Assembly: GCF_001428005.1 (NCBI RefSeq)
Contig: NZ_LMSB01000011.1
Span: 24,610 to 79,548 of the forward strand
Source: Arthrobacter sp. Soil736
Lineage (GTDB): Bacteria; Actinomycetota; Actinomycetes; Actinomycetales; Micrococcaceae
Direction of reading: 5' to 3'
Length of the DNA stretch: 54,939 bases
A model generated the notes under the pieces. It was not told where the DNA came from, ran no database searches, and saw only the letters and a list, made by a program, of their open reading frames with translations. How positions within the stretch are numbered: the first letter of the stretch is position 1; each line of letters opens with the position of its first letter. Positions 17,743-26,503 of this stretch are shown piece after piece. Both the position numbers and the translations under genes were made by a program.

Positions 17743-18501
17743 TTAGTTTTCGCGGGAGCCGGTGATGAGGGAGACGATTTCGTCGCCTGAGGTTTCGGTG
17801 GTCCGTCGGCCGGCGACGCAGCGGCCGGCGCGCATGACCCAGACCTGGTCGCTGAGCCGCATGACCTGGCTGAAGTTGTGGCTGATCAGCAGGACCGAAT
17901 GTCCGTCGTTGCGGAGTTTGAGGATCAGTTCTTCGACCTTGGCTGTTTCCTGGACGCCGAGGGCGGCGGTGGGTTCGTCCATGATGACCAGCTTGGAGCT
18001 GAAGCCTGCTGCCCTGCAGATGGAGACCGCCTGGCGCTGTCCGCCGGAGAGCCTGCGGACCTTTGACTTCACCGCCGGGACATTCACGGCCAGTGTGGAG
18101 ACCATCCGGTCGGCGGCCTCCTTCATGGCCTTGCGGTCCAGGAAGCGGATCGGCCCGATGCCGCGTGTTAGTTCCCTGTTGAGGAACAGGTTTTGCCACA
18201 CGGTCAGATCATCGACCAGGGCGAGGTTCTGGTGGACGGTCTCGATTCCCTTTTCGCGGGCGTCTTCGGGGTTTCGGAAGTGTACCGGGGTCCCTTCGAA
18301 GGAAATGGTCCCGGACTGGGGCTTGTGGATTCCTGAGATGCACCGGACGAGTGTGGATTTTCCTGCGCCGTTGTCACCTACGAGAGCGGTGATTTCTCCT
18401 TCGGCGAGTGTGAGACTCACGGTTTGGAGGGCCTTGACGTTGCCGAACGCGAGAGAGACGTCCTGGACATCGACGATGTGTTTGGTCAGGGTGGCGGTCA
18501 T
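17743..18501 (-). CDS. frcA: Sugar ABC transporter ATP-binding protein (FrcA-like)
   Basis: 252-residue single-domain ATPase of the ribose/fructose (CUT2) class. Walker A is GDNGAGKST, the signature LSGGQRQAV, Walker B KLVIMDEP and the H-loop LLISHNFSQV. Most CUT2 ATPases (RbsA, XylG) are double length; the half-size form is typical of FrcA. The start codon overlaps the permease stop (ATGA). It powers import by the FrcC-like permease encoded upstream. Confidence 0.92.
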   Translation of the reverse strand: MTATLTKHIVDVQDVSLAFGNVKALQTVSLTLAEGEITALVGDNGAGKSTLVRCISGIHKPQSGTISFEGTPVHFRNPEDAREKGIETVHQNLALVDDLTVWQNLFLNRELTRGIGPIRFLDRKAMKEAADRMVSTLAVNVPAVKSKVRRLSGGQRQAVSICRAAGFSSKLVIMDEPTAALGVQETAKVEELILKLRNDGHSVLLISHNFSQVMRLSDQVWVMRAGRCVAGRRTTETSGDEIVSLITGSREN

Positions 18502-19538
18502 TTTTGGAACCTCGAAAGCAGGGCGGCGAGGATGACCACGACGCCGACGGCAAGGGGCTGATAGAACTGCGAAACGTTCATCAGGGTGAGTCCGTTGGTA
18601 AGGACGGTGAGGAGGAGGGCGCCGACAATGGGGCCGAAAACCGAGCCGCGGCCTCCAGTGAGGCTGACACCGCCCAGGACAACCGCGGCGACTGAGTTGA
18701 GCAGGAATGTCGTGTTCGCAGCAGGCTCCGATGCGCCCACCCGGGCGATCAGCAGGATCGCGGCCACGCCGGCAAGCACGCCGGAGATGGTGTACACGGC
18801 GACCTTGATTCGCGCCGTGCTGATGCCGGTGGCCTGGGCTGCCTCCTTGGAGCCGCCCGTGGCAAACAGATGCGTTCCAAACCGGGTTCTGAACAGAACC
18901 ACGTGGGCCAGTACGGCGAGGATGGCGGCGACGATGAACGGGAATCCGAAGATCAGCACCCCGTGTGTGGAGAAATTGATCAGCTCAACGCTGGTGATGG
19001 ACGTGGGCTTGCCGTCGGAGAGCACGAGGGCAAGCCCGGACGCGACGGAGAGCGAGCCCAGGGTCACGATGAAGTCCGTGATCTTCCCCTTGGCGATGAG
19101 CACGCCGTTCAGAACGCCGACCAGGGTACTTGCGACAACTGCGGAAATCATGCTCACGACGAGGCCTGCGCCCTGAGCGTAGGCGATGCCGAAGGCGATG
19201 ACTCCGAGGGTCATCGTCGACGCGACGGAGAGGTCGATGCCGTCGCTGAGGATGACGAAAGCCTGACCGATGGTGAGGACGATGAGTATCGAGGCTGCAA
19301 TGAGGATTGACTGGATATTACCCACCGTCAGAAACACAGGGTTCAGTACGGTGAAGACGGCCACGAGGATCACCAGCCCGATTATCGCCGCGTGATCGGC
19401 CCAGAAGCTTATCCGCTTCAGGTCCTCGTGCCAGGCGCCGGACTTGGGAGCGGTCTTGGGGCGGGGACTCTCAGGCGTGTTCACCGTTGTCGGTGTTCTT
19501 TGGGCCTGGGCCGGGGGATTGTGCGAAATGGAGGACAT
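18498..19538 (-). CDS. frcC: Sugar ABC transporter permease (FrcC/RbsC-like)
   Basis: 346-residue CUT2-class inner-membrane permease. A cytoplasmic N-terminal tail of about 45 residues rich in Pro and Thr precedes some nine to ten hydrophobic segments. Family marks are FVILSDGIDLSVASTM, KGKITDFIVTLGSLSVASGL, FATGGSKEAAQATGIS and SVAAVVLGGVSLTGGRGSVF. It is the second gene of the frcBCA-like operon, 11 bp after the binding-protein gene, and overlaps the ATPase gene by 4 bp. Confidence 0.92.
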   Translation of the reverse strand: MSSISHNPPAQAQRTPTTVNTPESPRPKTAPKSGAWHEDLKRISFWADHAAIIGLVILVAVFTVLNPVFLTVGNIQSILIAASILIVLTIGQAFVILSDGIDLSVASTMTLGVIAFGIAYAQGAGLVVSMISAVVASTLVGVLNGVLIAKGKITDFIVTLGSLSVASGLALVLSDGKPTSITSVELINFSTHGVLIFGFPFIVAAILAVLAHVVLFRTRFGTHLFATGGSKEAAQATGISTARIKVAVYTISGVLAGVAAILLIARVGASEPAANTTFLLNSVAAVVLGGVSLTGGRGSVFGPIVGALLLTVLTNGLTLMNVSQFYQPLAVGVVVILAALLSRFQK

Positions 19539-19549
19539 GACCGTTCCTG

Positions 19550-20572
19550 CTACTTCTTGAAGGGGTTTTCGTAGGGGGCAAAGGGCGCCGGCGCGGCCTT
19601 CAGCGCTTCGCCAACGTTGTCCTTAGTCACCAGCGCAACAGGGGCTTCGACGGATGCAGGCAGTTTCTGCCCGGCTGCCGCGGCCTTGCAGGCCTGGGCG
19701 CCCATCTCGCCGATGGCGTAGGGGTATTGTGCGACGGTGGCGGTGAGTTCGCCGGATTCGACGCCCTTGAGCCCTTCGGGAACGCCGTCAACGCTGATGA
19801 TCGCAACCTTGCCCGTCATGCCGGCGTTGGCGACGGCGCGCGCAACGCCGAGGCCCATGACGTCATTGGCGACGAAGAATCCCTTGATGTCCGGGTTGGA
19901 ACGAAGCAGGTCGCCTGCCTTTGTCAGCGCCACCTGACGATCCCAGTCCGCGGACACAGTCTCCAGCACTTTGGCCTTTCCAGCCAGGCCCTCGGTGAAT
20001 CCGGAGACCCGGTCCCCGCTGGTCACGTCACCGGCGATGCCACCGATGACGGCGACCTTTTCGCCACCTTTGACGAGCTTGGCCATCTGCTCGCCAGCGA
20101 GCTTTCCGGCTGAAACGTTGTCGGTGCCGATGTAGGTATCGGGAGTCGCATTGGCAGCGGTGGCCGCCTTGGGGTCGACAGGGCTGTCAATGTTGACGAC
20201 CGTCTTTCCGGCGGCCTTCACCTGCGCCAGCCCCTGGAGCAGGTTGTTGCCGCTGATCGGGTTGATGATGAAGCAGTTGTAATCCTGGCCGGCCAGCGAG
20301 GACAGCCGATCAGCCTGGCCGCTGGTGTCGGTGATGTCCTGTGCGGCCTGCACGGTGATGCTTCCATCGGCCGCCTTGATGCCTTCTTCCATGGACTGGA
20401 AGAACGGGTTGTCCAGGCCCTTGATGACGGCGGCCGTTTTGGCCTGCGCCCCGCCAGCGCTGGCGGTACCGCCTGCGGCAGGGGTGCCGCCCATCGTGCT
20501 GCAACCGGCCAGGGACAAAGCCCCCACGGAAGCAGCAGCAACGAAGATAAGGGAGTTCTTGAGCTGTGGCAT
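19550..20572 (-). CDS. frcB: Sugar ABC transporter substrate-binding lipoprotein (FrcB/RbsB-like)
   Basis: 340-residue periplasmic-binding-protein type 1 lipoprotein. The signal ends LAGC (Cys 24). The mature sequence has the type 1 sugar-binding features KGLDNPFFQSMEEGI, NPISGNNLL, GTDNVSAGKLAGEQMA, ANDVMGLGVARAV and ISVDGVPEG. It is the first gene of a binding protein-permease-ATPase-epimerase-kinase operon, the order of the Sinorhizobium frc operon with an epimerase inserted, so the ligand is probably a ketohexose (inference). The ribosome site GAAGGGG is immediately downstream of a 15-bp palindrome. Confidence 0.92.
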   Translation of the reverse strand: MPQLKNSLIFVAAASVGALSLAGCSTMGGTPAAGGTASAGGAQAKTAAVIKGLDNPFFQSMEEGIKAADGSITVQAAQDITDTSGQADRLSSLAGQDYNCFIINPISGNNLLQGLAQVKAAGKTVVNIDSPVDPKAATAANATPDTYIGTDNVSAGKLAGEQMAKLVKGGEKVAVIGGIAGDVTSGDRVSGFTEGLAGKAKVLETVSADWDRQVALTKAGDLLRSNPDIKGFFVANDVMGLGVARAVANAGMTGKVAIISVDGVPEGLKGVESGELTATVAQYPYAIGEMGAQACKAAAAGQKLPASVEAPVALVTKDNVGEALKAAPAPFAPYENPFKK

Positions 20573-20584
20573 CTTTGCCCCTTC

Positions 20585-20599
20585 TGATTTTGAAAATCA
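20585..20599. promoter_or_regulatory. Operator-like palindrome in frcB / ROK divergent promoter region
   Basis: 15-bp palindrome TGATTTTGAAAATCA with a single central G, next to the frcB ribosome site and about 120 bp from the ROK regulator start. AT-rich palindromes of this kind are typical ROK (NagC/XylR) sites. Assignment to the adjacent ROK protein is by position only. Confidence 0.5.
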
Positions 20600-20718
20600 T
20601 ATGAACGCCGAACTAACGTCTGCTGGTAGCATAACTAGGGGATGTGACGCACGCAACCTTTACGGATAATGGAGGTCACGATGACCTGCCCAGCAAGAAA
20701 CGATGGTGAACCCCAGCT

Positions 20719-21954
20719 ATGAGCCCCCACGCAGCAGCGCCGCAGCAAGAGGCCTCGGCGACCGGAACCCTTGAGATCCTGGATCTGCTCCGGACGGGGG
20801 AGATCCTGACCAAGTCGGAGATCGCAGCCCATACAGGCTTGTCGCGCTCGACGGTGAACCAACGCATCGACGGACTTCTCGATGCCGGATTGGTCGTTCC
20901 CTCGGGTGCTGAATCAACCAAAGGCCGGCCGGCCGGTTCCTTCGCATTCAACAAGACAGCGGGGCAGCTTCTGGTCGCGGACATCGGGGCAACGGGCATG
21001 CGTGTTGGTGTCTGCGACCTCACGGGCGCCATCCTGCACGAGGTCGAAATTACGATCGCCGTCACAGAGGGCCCCACTGCGGTGCTGGGTTTGGTCAAGA
21101 AGGAATTTTCATCGCTCTTGGAGCGCGCAGGTGCGGGGCGGGAAACCGTCCTGGGCGTGGGTATCAGCGTCCCCGGACCTGTCGACACCGCCACGGGTCA
21201 GGTCGTTCATCCGCCCATCATGACCGGCTGGGACAGATACGACATTCCGGGATGGTTCCGCGACGAATACAACTGCCCTGTCATCGTGGACAAAGACGCC
21301 AACGCAATGGCCTTCGGCGAACAACACACCACCTACCCGCACGTCCGGCACCTTCTCATGGTCAAGATCGGTACCGGCGTGGGGTCCGGTCTCATCTCCG
21401 ACGGCCGGCTCCACCGGGGCGCCGACGGAGCAGCCGGCGATATCGGCCACAACTACGTCCCGAAACCAGAGGGCGTGGACAGGGAGCCTGAGTGCAGATG
21501 CGGCAATACCGGCTGCCTCGAAGCCTACGCCGGGGGATGGGCGCTACTCAGGGACCTCCAGGCCCTGGGAGTTGATGCGGCAACAGTCGCTGACGCCGTA
21601 CGGCTCCTGCGTAGCGGAGAACGAAATGCCGTGCGGCTCGCGAGGACCGCTAGCCGGCTCCTTGGCGAAGCCATCGCGGTCACCGTCAACCTCTTCAACC
21701 CGCAGGTCATCGTCATCGGCGGCCAGCTCGCAGCGGCAGAGGACTACTACTTCGCAGGAATCCGGGAAGCGATCTACAGGCGCTCGCTGCCGCTGGCTAC
21801 TCGCCGCATCGAGATAGTGGGCGCGACGCGCGGAAACCAGGCGGGCGTGATCGGCATGGCCCTTCTCGTCGCCCAGGCCGTATTCACCCGCTACCCGCTC
21901 CCACGTCTACAAGCAGCCCATGCAGCGGCAGAGGACATTCGGCAACCGGCATAG
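20719..21954 (+). CDS. ROK-family transcriptional regulator (FrcR-like)
   Basis: 411-residue NagC/XylR type regulator. An N-terminal winged helix (about residues 12-70: RTGEILTKSEIAAHTGLSRS) precedes a ROK sugar-kinase-like fold. VADIGATGMRVGVCDL resembles the ATP-site region and VDKDANAMAFGE the sugar-binding region. The CRCGNTGCLEAYAG segment carries the zinc-ligand cysteines. It is divergent from the frcBCA-like operon, as FrcR is in Sinorhizobium, and probably represses it until the sugar binds (inference). The start at 20719 is preceded only by a weak GGTGAA. Confidence 0.92.
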   Translation: MSPHAAAPQQEASATGTLEILDLLRTGEILTKSEIAAHTGLSRSTVNQRIDGLLDAGLVVPSGAESTKGRPAGSFAFNKTAGQLLVADIGATGMRVGVCDLTGAILHEVEITIAVTEGPTAVLGLVKKEFSSLLERAGAGRETVLGVGISVPGPVDTATGQVVHPPIMTGWDRYDIPGWFRDEYNCPVIVDKDANAMAFGEQHTTYPHVRHLLMVKIGTGVGSGLISDGRLHRGADGAAGDIGHNYVPKPEGVDREPECRCGNTGCLEAYAGGWALLRDLQALGVDAATVADAVRLLRSGERNAVRLARTASRLLGEAIAVTVNLFNPQVIVIGGQLAAAEDYYFAGIREAIYRRSLPLATRRIEIVGATRGNQAGVIGMALLVAQAVFTRYPLPRLQAAHAAAEDIRQPA

Positions 21955-22000
21955 GCTTTCGGGTCTTCCGATGGGCTCGACGGTTGTGCCGGCCCCGTAC

Positions 22001-22901
22001 TTATCTGCGGGCATGTCCGGCCAGCAGAATGGCCGCCGCGTTGGTGGCGACGATCAGGACCATGCCCAGCCATTCATGCATGGCGAGGATCTGCCCGAGC
22101 ACGATCATCCCTGAGAGGGCTGCGAGGAGGGGGTTGATGCTCATGTACACGCCGAAGAATGCCGGCCGCACGTGACGGAGCGCCACGAGGTCCGCGGCAT
22201 AGGGAATGACGGAGCAGAGCACCCCGGCAAGGACCGACAACAGCAGTGCCGGACCGGTCAGTGACCCCGCTGAGAGGAGATAGACGGCCACCGGCAGGTA
22301 GAACACCACGGAGACCAGGGTTGCAACGGCCGGGCCCTGAAGGCCGGGCAGCCGCTGGCCGACCACCCTGTTGAGCATGATGTACGCCGCCCAGCAGGCG
22401 GCCCCGGCCGCCGCGAATCCGATGCCGAGATAGTCGCTGGAAGGTCCTGGCAGTACAAGAACGTAAACCCCGACGCCGGCACTCACCGCACACAGTACGT
22501 CGAGTTTGGACCTGGATCGCGTGAGGGCGATTGCCAGCGGACCGAGGAATTCCAAGGTGACGGCAAGGCCCAGCCCGATGCGCTGTATGGCGACATAGAG
22601 GCAAATATTCATGAGCGCGATCGTTCCGCCCAGCAGGAGCGCCGGCCACCACTGTTTCCACGTAAGGCGGTGCAGGGGGAGGCCGGGCGGCGGGCAGGAG
22701 CACCGCCGCGGCGACGAGTTGCCGCACCGCGACCACCCCCGCCGGTCCAAGCGCTGGAAAAGCGTGGGCTCCGATACCGGCGCCGACCTGATTGCTGACG
22801 CCGCTGCCCGTCATGGTCAGCAGGCCGCCGAGAATTCGGGACTGGGAGTGAGTTGATTGACGGCTGTCGTGGCCGAAGCTTTCCTCTGCGTATGCCTCCA
22901 T
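22001..22901 (-). pseudogene. EamA/RhtA-type DMT exporter, frameshifted
   Basis: A ten-helix drug/metabolite exporter related to the threonine exporter RhtA, split over two frames. The start (from ATG at 22901: GVSNQVGAGIGAHAFPALG, AVRQLVAAAVLLPAARPP) is in one frame. The rest (LHRLTWKQWWPALLLGG onward to LLAGHARR) is in another. The switch falls at a run of five G (22675-22679, C5 in the coding strand). With four C the coding strand would read R-P-P-L-H-R across the junction and restore one continuous EamA protein of about 300 residues. So the gene carries a one-base insertion in a homopolymer, or a sequencing error. The divergent LysR gene is a likely regulator. Confidence 0.85.
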
Positions 22902-22971
22902 AACCCCAAAGTGTGGGGGAAAATCTTCAAACCAATAAATGCCTCCGCTGCTTGTTCTATACGATGACCGT

Positions 22972-23934
22972 ATGAATCTTGAGCTGCGCCATCTTCGGTC
23001 GCTCGTAGCCGTTGACGACGCCCGGACATTCACCGACGCAGCCATCAGTTTGGGAACTTCACAGGCAAGCGTCTCCCGGTCTGTCGCAACGCTGGAGCGC
23101 ACGCTGGGTGTGTGCGTTTTTCAGCGAACCACGCGCAGCGTGACCCCGACGGCGGCCGGGAAACGGATCATAGAACACGCACGCCGCGTCCTGGACGAAG
23201 CGAAGTTACTGGAAGAGGCAGCACGGGACCATGCGGGCGAGCTCAGGGTCGGTTACGCCTGGTCCGCGCTGGGCGGCCGGACCATAGCCCTGCAGCGCCG
23301 CTGGGAGGAGGCAAACCCCGGGGTTCAACTCATCTGGGTCCAGTCGAGCTCCCCGACGGCCGGGCTGGCGGGCGGATCCGTCGACCTGGCCGTCGTCCGC
23401 CGGCAGCTCAACGACCCGCGCTTCACTGAAGCCCTGATCGGAACGGAGCGCCGCTATGCCGCGGTGGCCGCCACGGATCCGCTGGCCCGCAGGCGGTTCC
23501 TCCGCATGGCGGACTTTTCGGGGCGGACGATCGCCGTCGACAGCCGCACCGGCACCACCGCCGAGGATCTTTGGGGCCCGGAGGCCCAGCCTTCCTCCGT
23601 CCGCCTTGTCGAAGGCGTCGATGATTGGCTCACGCTGATCGCCACGGGCAAGGCCATGGACATGTCCTCCGAAGCGACCGCGACGCAGTATCCGCGGCCC
23701 GGGGTTGCCTACAAGCTGGTCCGCGACGCACCACCGATATCGGTGTTCCTTGCGTCGTGGAAGGATGACCCGTCAGTTCTTATTGCCGACTTCGCGCGCC
23801 TGGCCCGGCAAGCATTTGAAGGTGGTCCAGCAGCGCCTTTTCCGGGTTCCCGGGATTTTCCGCGAGGCGCTTCAGGAGACCGGCACGGACTTCCGGACGC
23901 ACCGGTGCAGATTCCGAGAGAACATCCAGGATGA
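22972..23934 (+). CDS. LysR-family transcriptional regulator
   Basis: 320-residue LysR regulator. The N-terminal HTH starts NLELRHLRSLVAVDDARTFT with the recognition region SLGTSQASVSRSVATLERTL, then a type 2 periplasmic-binding effector domain (from about 90: GELRVGYAWSALGG). The normal LysR end is near ADFARLARQAF, about residue 282. The remaining 38 residues are low-complexity and overlap the small gene on the other strand, so they look like readthrough past an ancestral stop. The ATG at 22972 is chosen over an in-frame upstream codon because it begins the HTH directly. It is divergent from the EamA exporter gene. Confidence 0.88.
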   Translation: MNLELRHLRSLVAVDDARTFTDAAISLGTSQASVSRSVATLERTLGVCVFQRTTRSVTPTAAGKRIIEHARRVLDEAKLLEEAARDHAGELRVGYAWSALGGRTIALQRRWEEANPGVQLIWVQSSSPTAGLAGGSVDLAVVRRQLNDPRFTEALIGTERRYAAVAATDPLARRRFLRMADFSGRTIAVDSRTGTTAEDLWGPEAQPSSVRLVEGVDDWLTLIATGKAMDMSSEATATQYPRPGVAYKLVRDAPPISVFLASWKDDPSVLIADFARLARQAFEGGPAAPFPGSRDFPRGASGDRHGLPDAPVQIPREHPG

Positions 23935-24058
23935 TGTCGATAATCTGTTCGCGAAGGGCGGTGCCGCCGGTAGCGTCATGCGCACCCCGGCCTGACTCGG
24001 GTGCATCCTGTGCGCGGCCACCGGCAACTGTTCCCCCGGCCTGAAACTTGGTGGGCAT
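23780..24058 (-). CDS. Small hypothetical protein
   Basis: 92-residue protein of unknown function. The start ATG at 24058 has a strong ribosome site (GGAAAGGAA), the main reason to believe it. The first 30 residues are glycine-rich and probably disordered. The C-terminal half looks like an amphipathic helical bundle (REQIIDIILDVLSESAPVRP, then a leucine-rich segment ending in LLDHLQML). It overlaps the 3' part of the LysR gene on the other strand by 155 bp. It is divergent from the exonuclease gene. I recognise no family. Confidence 0.5.
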   Translation of the reverse strand: MPTKFQAGGTVAGGRAQDAPESGRGAHDATGGTALREQIIDIILDVLSESAPVRPEVRAGLLKRLAENPGNPEKALLDHLQMLAGPGARSRQ

Positions 24059-24218
24059 TCCGGTTCCTTTCCTCAGCCTCACACACTGGTCCTGCCAACT
24101 GGTTCCATCATGAACGCCCAGTCTGAGTCGGAGGTGAGACTTGTCTGAGAGTCTTCTCATCGAAGCGCCAAACCGTGCCGGTCCAGCGAGATCGGGCGAT
24201 TCCGTGTCAGGATCGGTT

Positions 24219-25157
24219 ATGCCCCACCGCCTGATGCTGCTGGACACTGCGTCGCTGTACTTTCGCGCCTTCTACGGCGTGCCCGACACGATCCGCCGCG
24301 CCGACGGCACCCCGGTGAACGCCGTTCGCGGGCTGCTGGACATGATCGCGCGGCTCACCACCGACTACGACGCGACGCACCTCGTTGCGTGCTGGGACAA
24401 CGACTGGCGTCCGCAGTGGCGGGTCGACCTCATCCCGACCTACAAGTCGCACCGGGTCGCAGAGGTGGTGGCCGGTGCCCCCGACGTGGAGGTCGTGCCG
24501 GACGCCCTCGAGGCGCAGATTCCGATGATCCGCCGCGTGCTCGACCTCGCCGGCATCGCCGTCGTGGGGGCTGCCGAACACGAGGCCGACGACGTCGTCG
24601 GCACCTACGCCAGCCACGCAGAGCTTCCGGTCGACGTGGTGACGGGCGACCGCGACCTTTTCCAGGTCGTCGACGACGAACGTCAGGTGCGGGTGATCTA
24701 CACCGCGCGCGGCATGAGGAACCTCGAAGTCGTGACGGACGCGGTCGTCGTCGGCAAGTACCGGGTGCTGCCCCAGCAGTACGCCGACTACGCGACCCTC
24801 CGCGGTGACGCCTCCGACGGGCTGCCGGGCGTGGCCGGCATCGGCGAGAAGACCGCCGCGTCGCTGCTCGGAGAGTACGGCACGCTCGAGGAGCTGCTCT
24901 CGGCGGCGGCGGATGCCGGAAGCGGTCTGTCCGCCTCCGTGCGGTCGAAGCTCGCCGCCGCCGCCGACTACCTCACCGTCGCGCCCGCCGTCGTGAGGAT
25001 CGTGCGCGACCTCGAGCTGCCGACACTCGAGGAGGCGGGCGCGCAGCTCCACCCCGTCGAGGGCGAATCGCGCGCCGAACTCGAGCGTCTCGCCATCGAC
25101 TGGAACCTCGGCGGCTCGGTCAAACGACTCCTCGAAGCGCTCGACCTGCGTCATTGA
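24219..25157 (+). CDS. 5'-3' exonuclease (PolA N-domain / FEN-like)
   Basis: 312-residue stand-alone 5'-nuclease of the FEN superfamily. Metal-site marks are MLLDTASLYFRAF at the N-terminus, CWDNDWRPQWR, EHEADDVVGTYA, VTGDRDLFQVV, and the helix-hairpin-helix region GDASDGLPGVAGIGEKTAAS. Such actinobacterial proteins process 5' flaps independent of DNA polymerase I. I chose the ATG at 24219. A TTG at 24141 preceded by a strong GGAGGTGA is in frame and would add 26 non-conserved residues, so the start is uncertain. The last 38 bp overlap the end of the GH32 gene on the other strand. Confidence 0.9.
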   Translation: MPHRLMLLDTASLYFRAFYGVPDTIRRADGTPVNAVRGLLDMIARLTTDYDATHLVACWDNDWRPQWRVDLIPTYKSHRVAEVVAGAPDVEVVPDALEAQIPMIRRVLDLAGIAVVGAAEHEADDVVGTYASHAELPVDVVTGDRDLFQVVDDERQVRVIYTARGMRNLEVVTDAVVVGKYRVLPQQYADYATLRGDASDGLPGVAGIGEKTAASLLGEYGTLEELLSAAADAGSGLSASVRSKLAAAADYLTVAPAVVRIVRDLELPTLEEAGAQLHPVEGESRAELERLAIDWNLGGSVKRLLEALDLRH

Positions 25158-26478
25158 GGGGGAGATCGTCCGGTGTCATGGGCCGGTACACCGTCCGCAG
25201 CTCGGGTTCGGCGGCAGCACGGACGACTGTCAGCGTCAGCGGGCCGGCGACGATGGGCAGGGGGACGGCCATGATTCCCCCGGGGCCGGAGAGCTCCAGA
25301 ATGCCGGAGTCCATGATGGCGCGCAGCTCTGATCCCTCGGCTGCAGGGAAGAACGCATCTGTGAAGTCAGGGTTCCCGTCTGCGGTGACGCGGATCCCGT
25401 CCCCGCTTGAAGCGACAGTCACGAGCGTCTGGTCGAGGGACTCCACGCGTACTGTCATTCCGGCCGCCACCGTGCACCGGAGGTCGGCGCCGGCCGTGAG
25501 CACCGTTTCAAAGGCAGCCTCGCCCACGCGCTGCAGCTGTGCCGGCCGTCCGTACGTGCTGAGGTCCTCGTGCGGCGCGGCCACCAGGGTGTCGCCGACG
25601 AGCGAAAGCGTGTGCGGGATGCTGAGCGCACTGGCCCACTGCCCGTCCGGGCTGACCACACCCCGCACCCAGAAGATGAGGGACGGTTTGCCGTCCTTGT
25701 CGCGGAAGAACGACGGCGCGTAGTAGCTCTTTCCGTAGCTGAGCTGGCCCCAGGACCGGGCCTCGAACCTTCCGTCGGCGTAATGGCCCACTCCGTAGGC
25801 AACATAGTGCAGCACGTCGTCCTCCCAGATGGACGTGACCAGGACGTGGGAGCCGTCGATCTCGAACAGCTGGGGGCATTCCCACATGGTCCCCGTCCAG
25901 ACCGGTTCCGTTTCTGTGCCGGAGCGCAGGGCGGCCATCCCGTCCAGCGTCCATTCGGCCAGGTCCGTCGAGCTGTAGGACACCGCGGCGGCGGTTCCGC
26001 CGTCGAGCCCTGCCCCGACGAACATCCTCCACAGGTGACCGTCGCGGAAGACAAAGGGGTCGCGGTAGGCGACGACGTCACGGTCCGGTGCGGTCATCAG
26101 CTTCCGGCCTTTGGTCCAGGTGTTCCAGGACGCGTCGTCGGGGGTGGCGGTCCGGACGGTCCCGATGCCGATGTCCGGTTCGGTGACGGAGGTATAGAAC
26201 ATGGTTGACGTGCCGTCGGCTGCGGTGACGATGGAACCGGACCAGACTCCGTCGTCACCTTCTCCGGGAGCCACGGCGACACCCTGCTCGGTCCAGGCGA
26301 TCATGTCAGGCGAGGTGGCGTGGCCCCAGTGGCAGTTGGAGGCCCAGGTGGTGCGGCCGGGGACGTACTGGTAGAAGAGGTGGTACTGGCCGTCCGTCCA
26401 GGTCAGGCCGAGGGGATCGTTGATCCATCCCTGGGCTGCGGTGAAGTGGAAGGCGGGCCGGAGGGCTTGGGCGTTCAT
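25120..26478 (-). CDS. Glycoside hydrolase family 32 (beta-fructosidase, intracellular)
   Basis: 452-residue GH32 enzyme that hydrolyses beta-fructosides such as sucrose, inulobiose or fructo-oligosaccharides. Nucleophile D21 is in WINDPLG, the transition-state stabiliser D140 in AYRDPFVF and acid/base E200 in TMWECPQLF, with FYTSV before. A five-bladed propeller is followed by a C-terminal beta-sandwich. There is no signal peptide, so it acts on imported sugars. The start ATG at 26478 has an AAGGAT ribosome site and lies 26 bp after the GH172 stop. It is the last gene of the LacI-ABC-GH172-GH32 operon. Confidence 0.94.
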   Translation of the reverse strand: MNAQALRPAFHFTAAQGWINDPLGLTWTDGQYHLFYQYVPGRTTWASNCHWGHATSPDMIAWTEQGVAVAPGEGDDGVWSGSIVTAADGTSTMFYTSVTEPDIGIGTVRTATPDDASWNTWTKGRKLMTAPDRDVVAYRDPFVFRDGHLWRMFVGAGLDGGTAAAVSYSSTDLAEWTLDGMAALRSGTETEPVWTGTMWECPQLFEIDGSHVLVTSIWEDDVLHYVAYGVGHYADGRFEARSWGQLSYGKSYYAPSFFRDKDGKPSLIFWVRGVVSPDGQWASALSIPHTLSLVGDTLVAAPHEDLSTYGRPAQLQRVGEAAFETVLTAGADLRCTVAAGMTVRVESLDQTLVTVASSGDGIRVTADGNPDFTDAFFPAAEGSELRAIMDSGILELSGPGGIMAVPLPIVAGPLTLTVVRAAAEPELRTVYRPMTPDDLPLNDAGRALRGVV

Positions 26479-26503
26479 GCTGATCCTTGTCGCTGGTTGT
26501 GGG

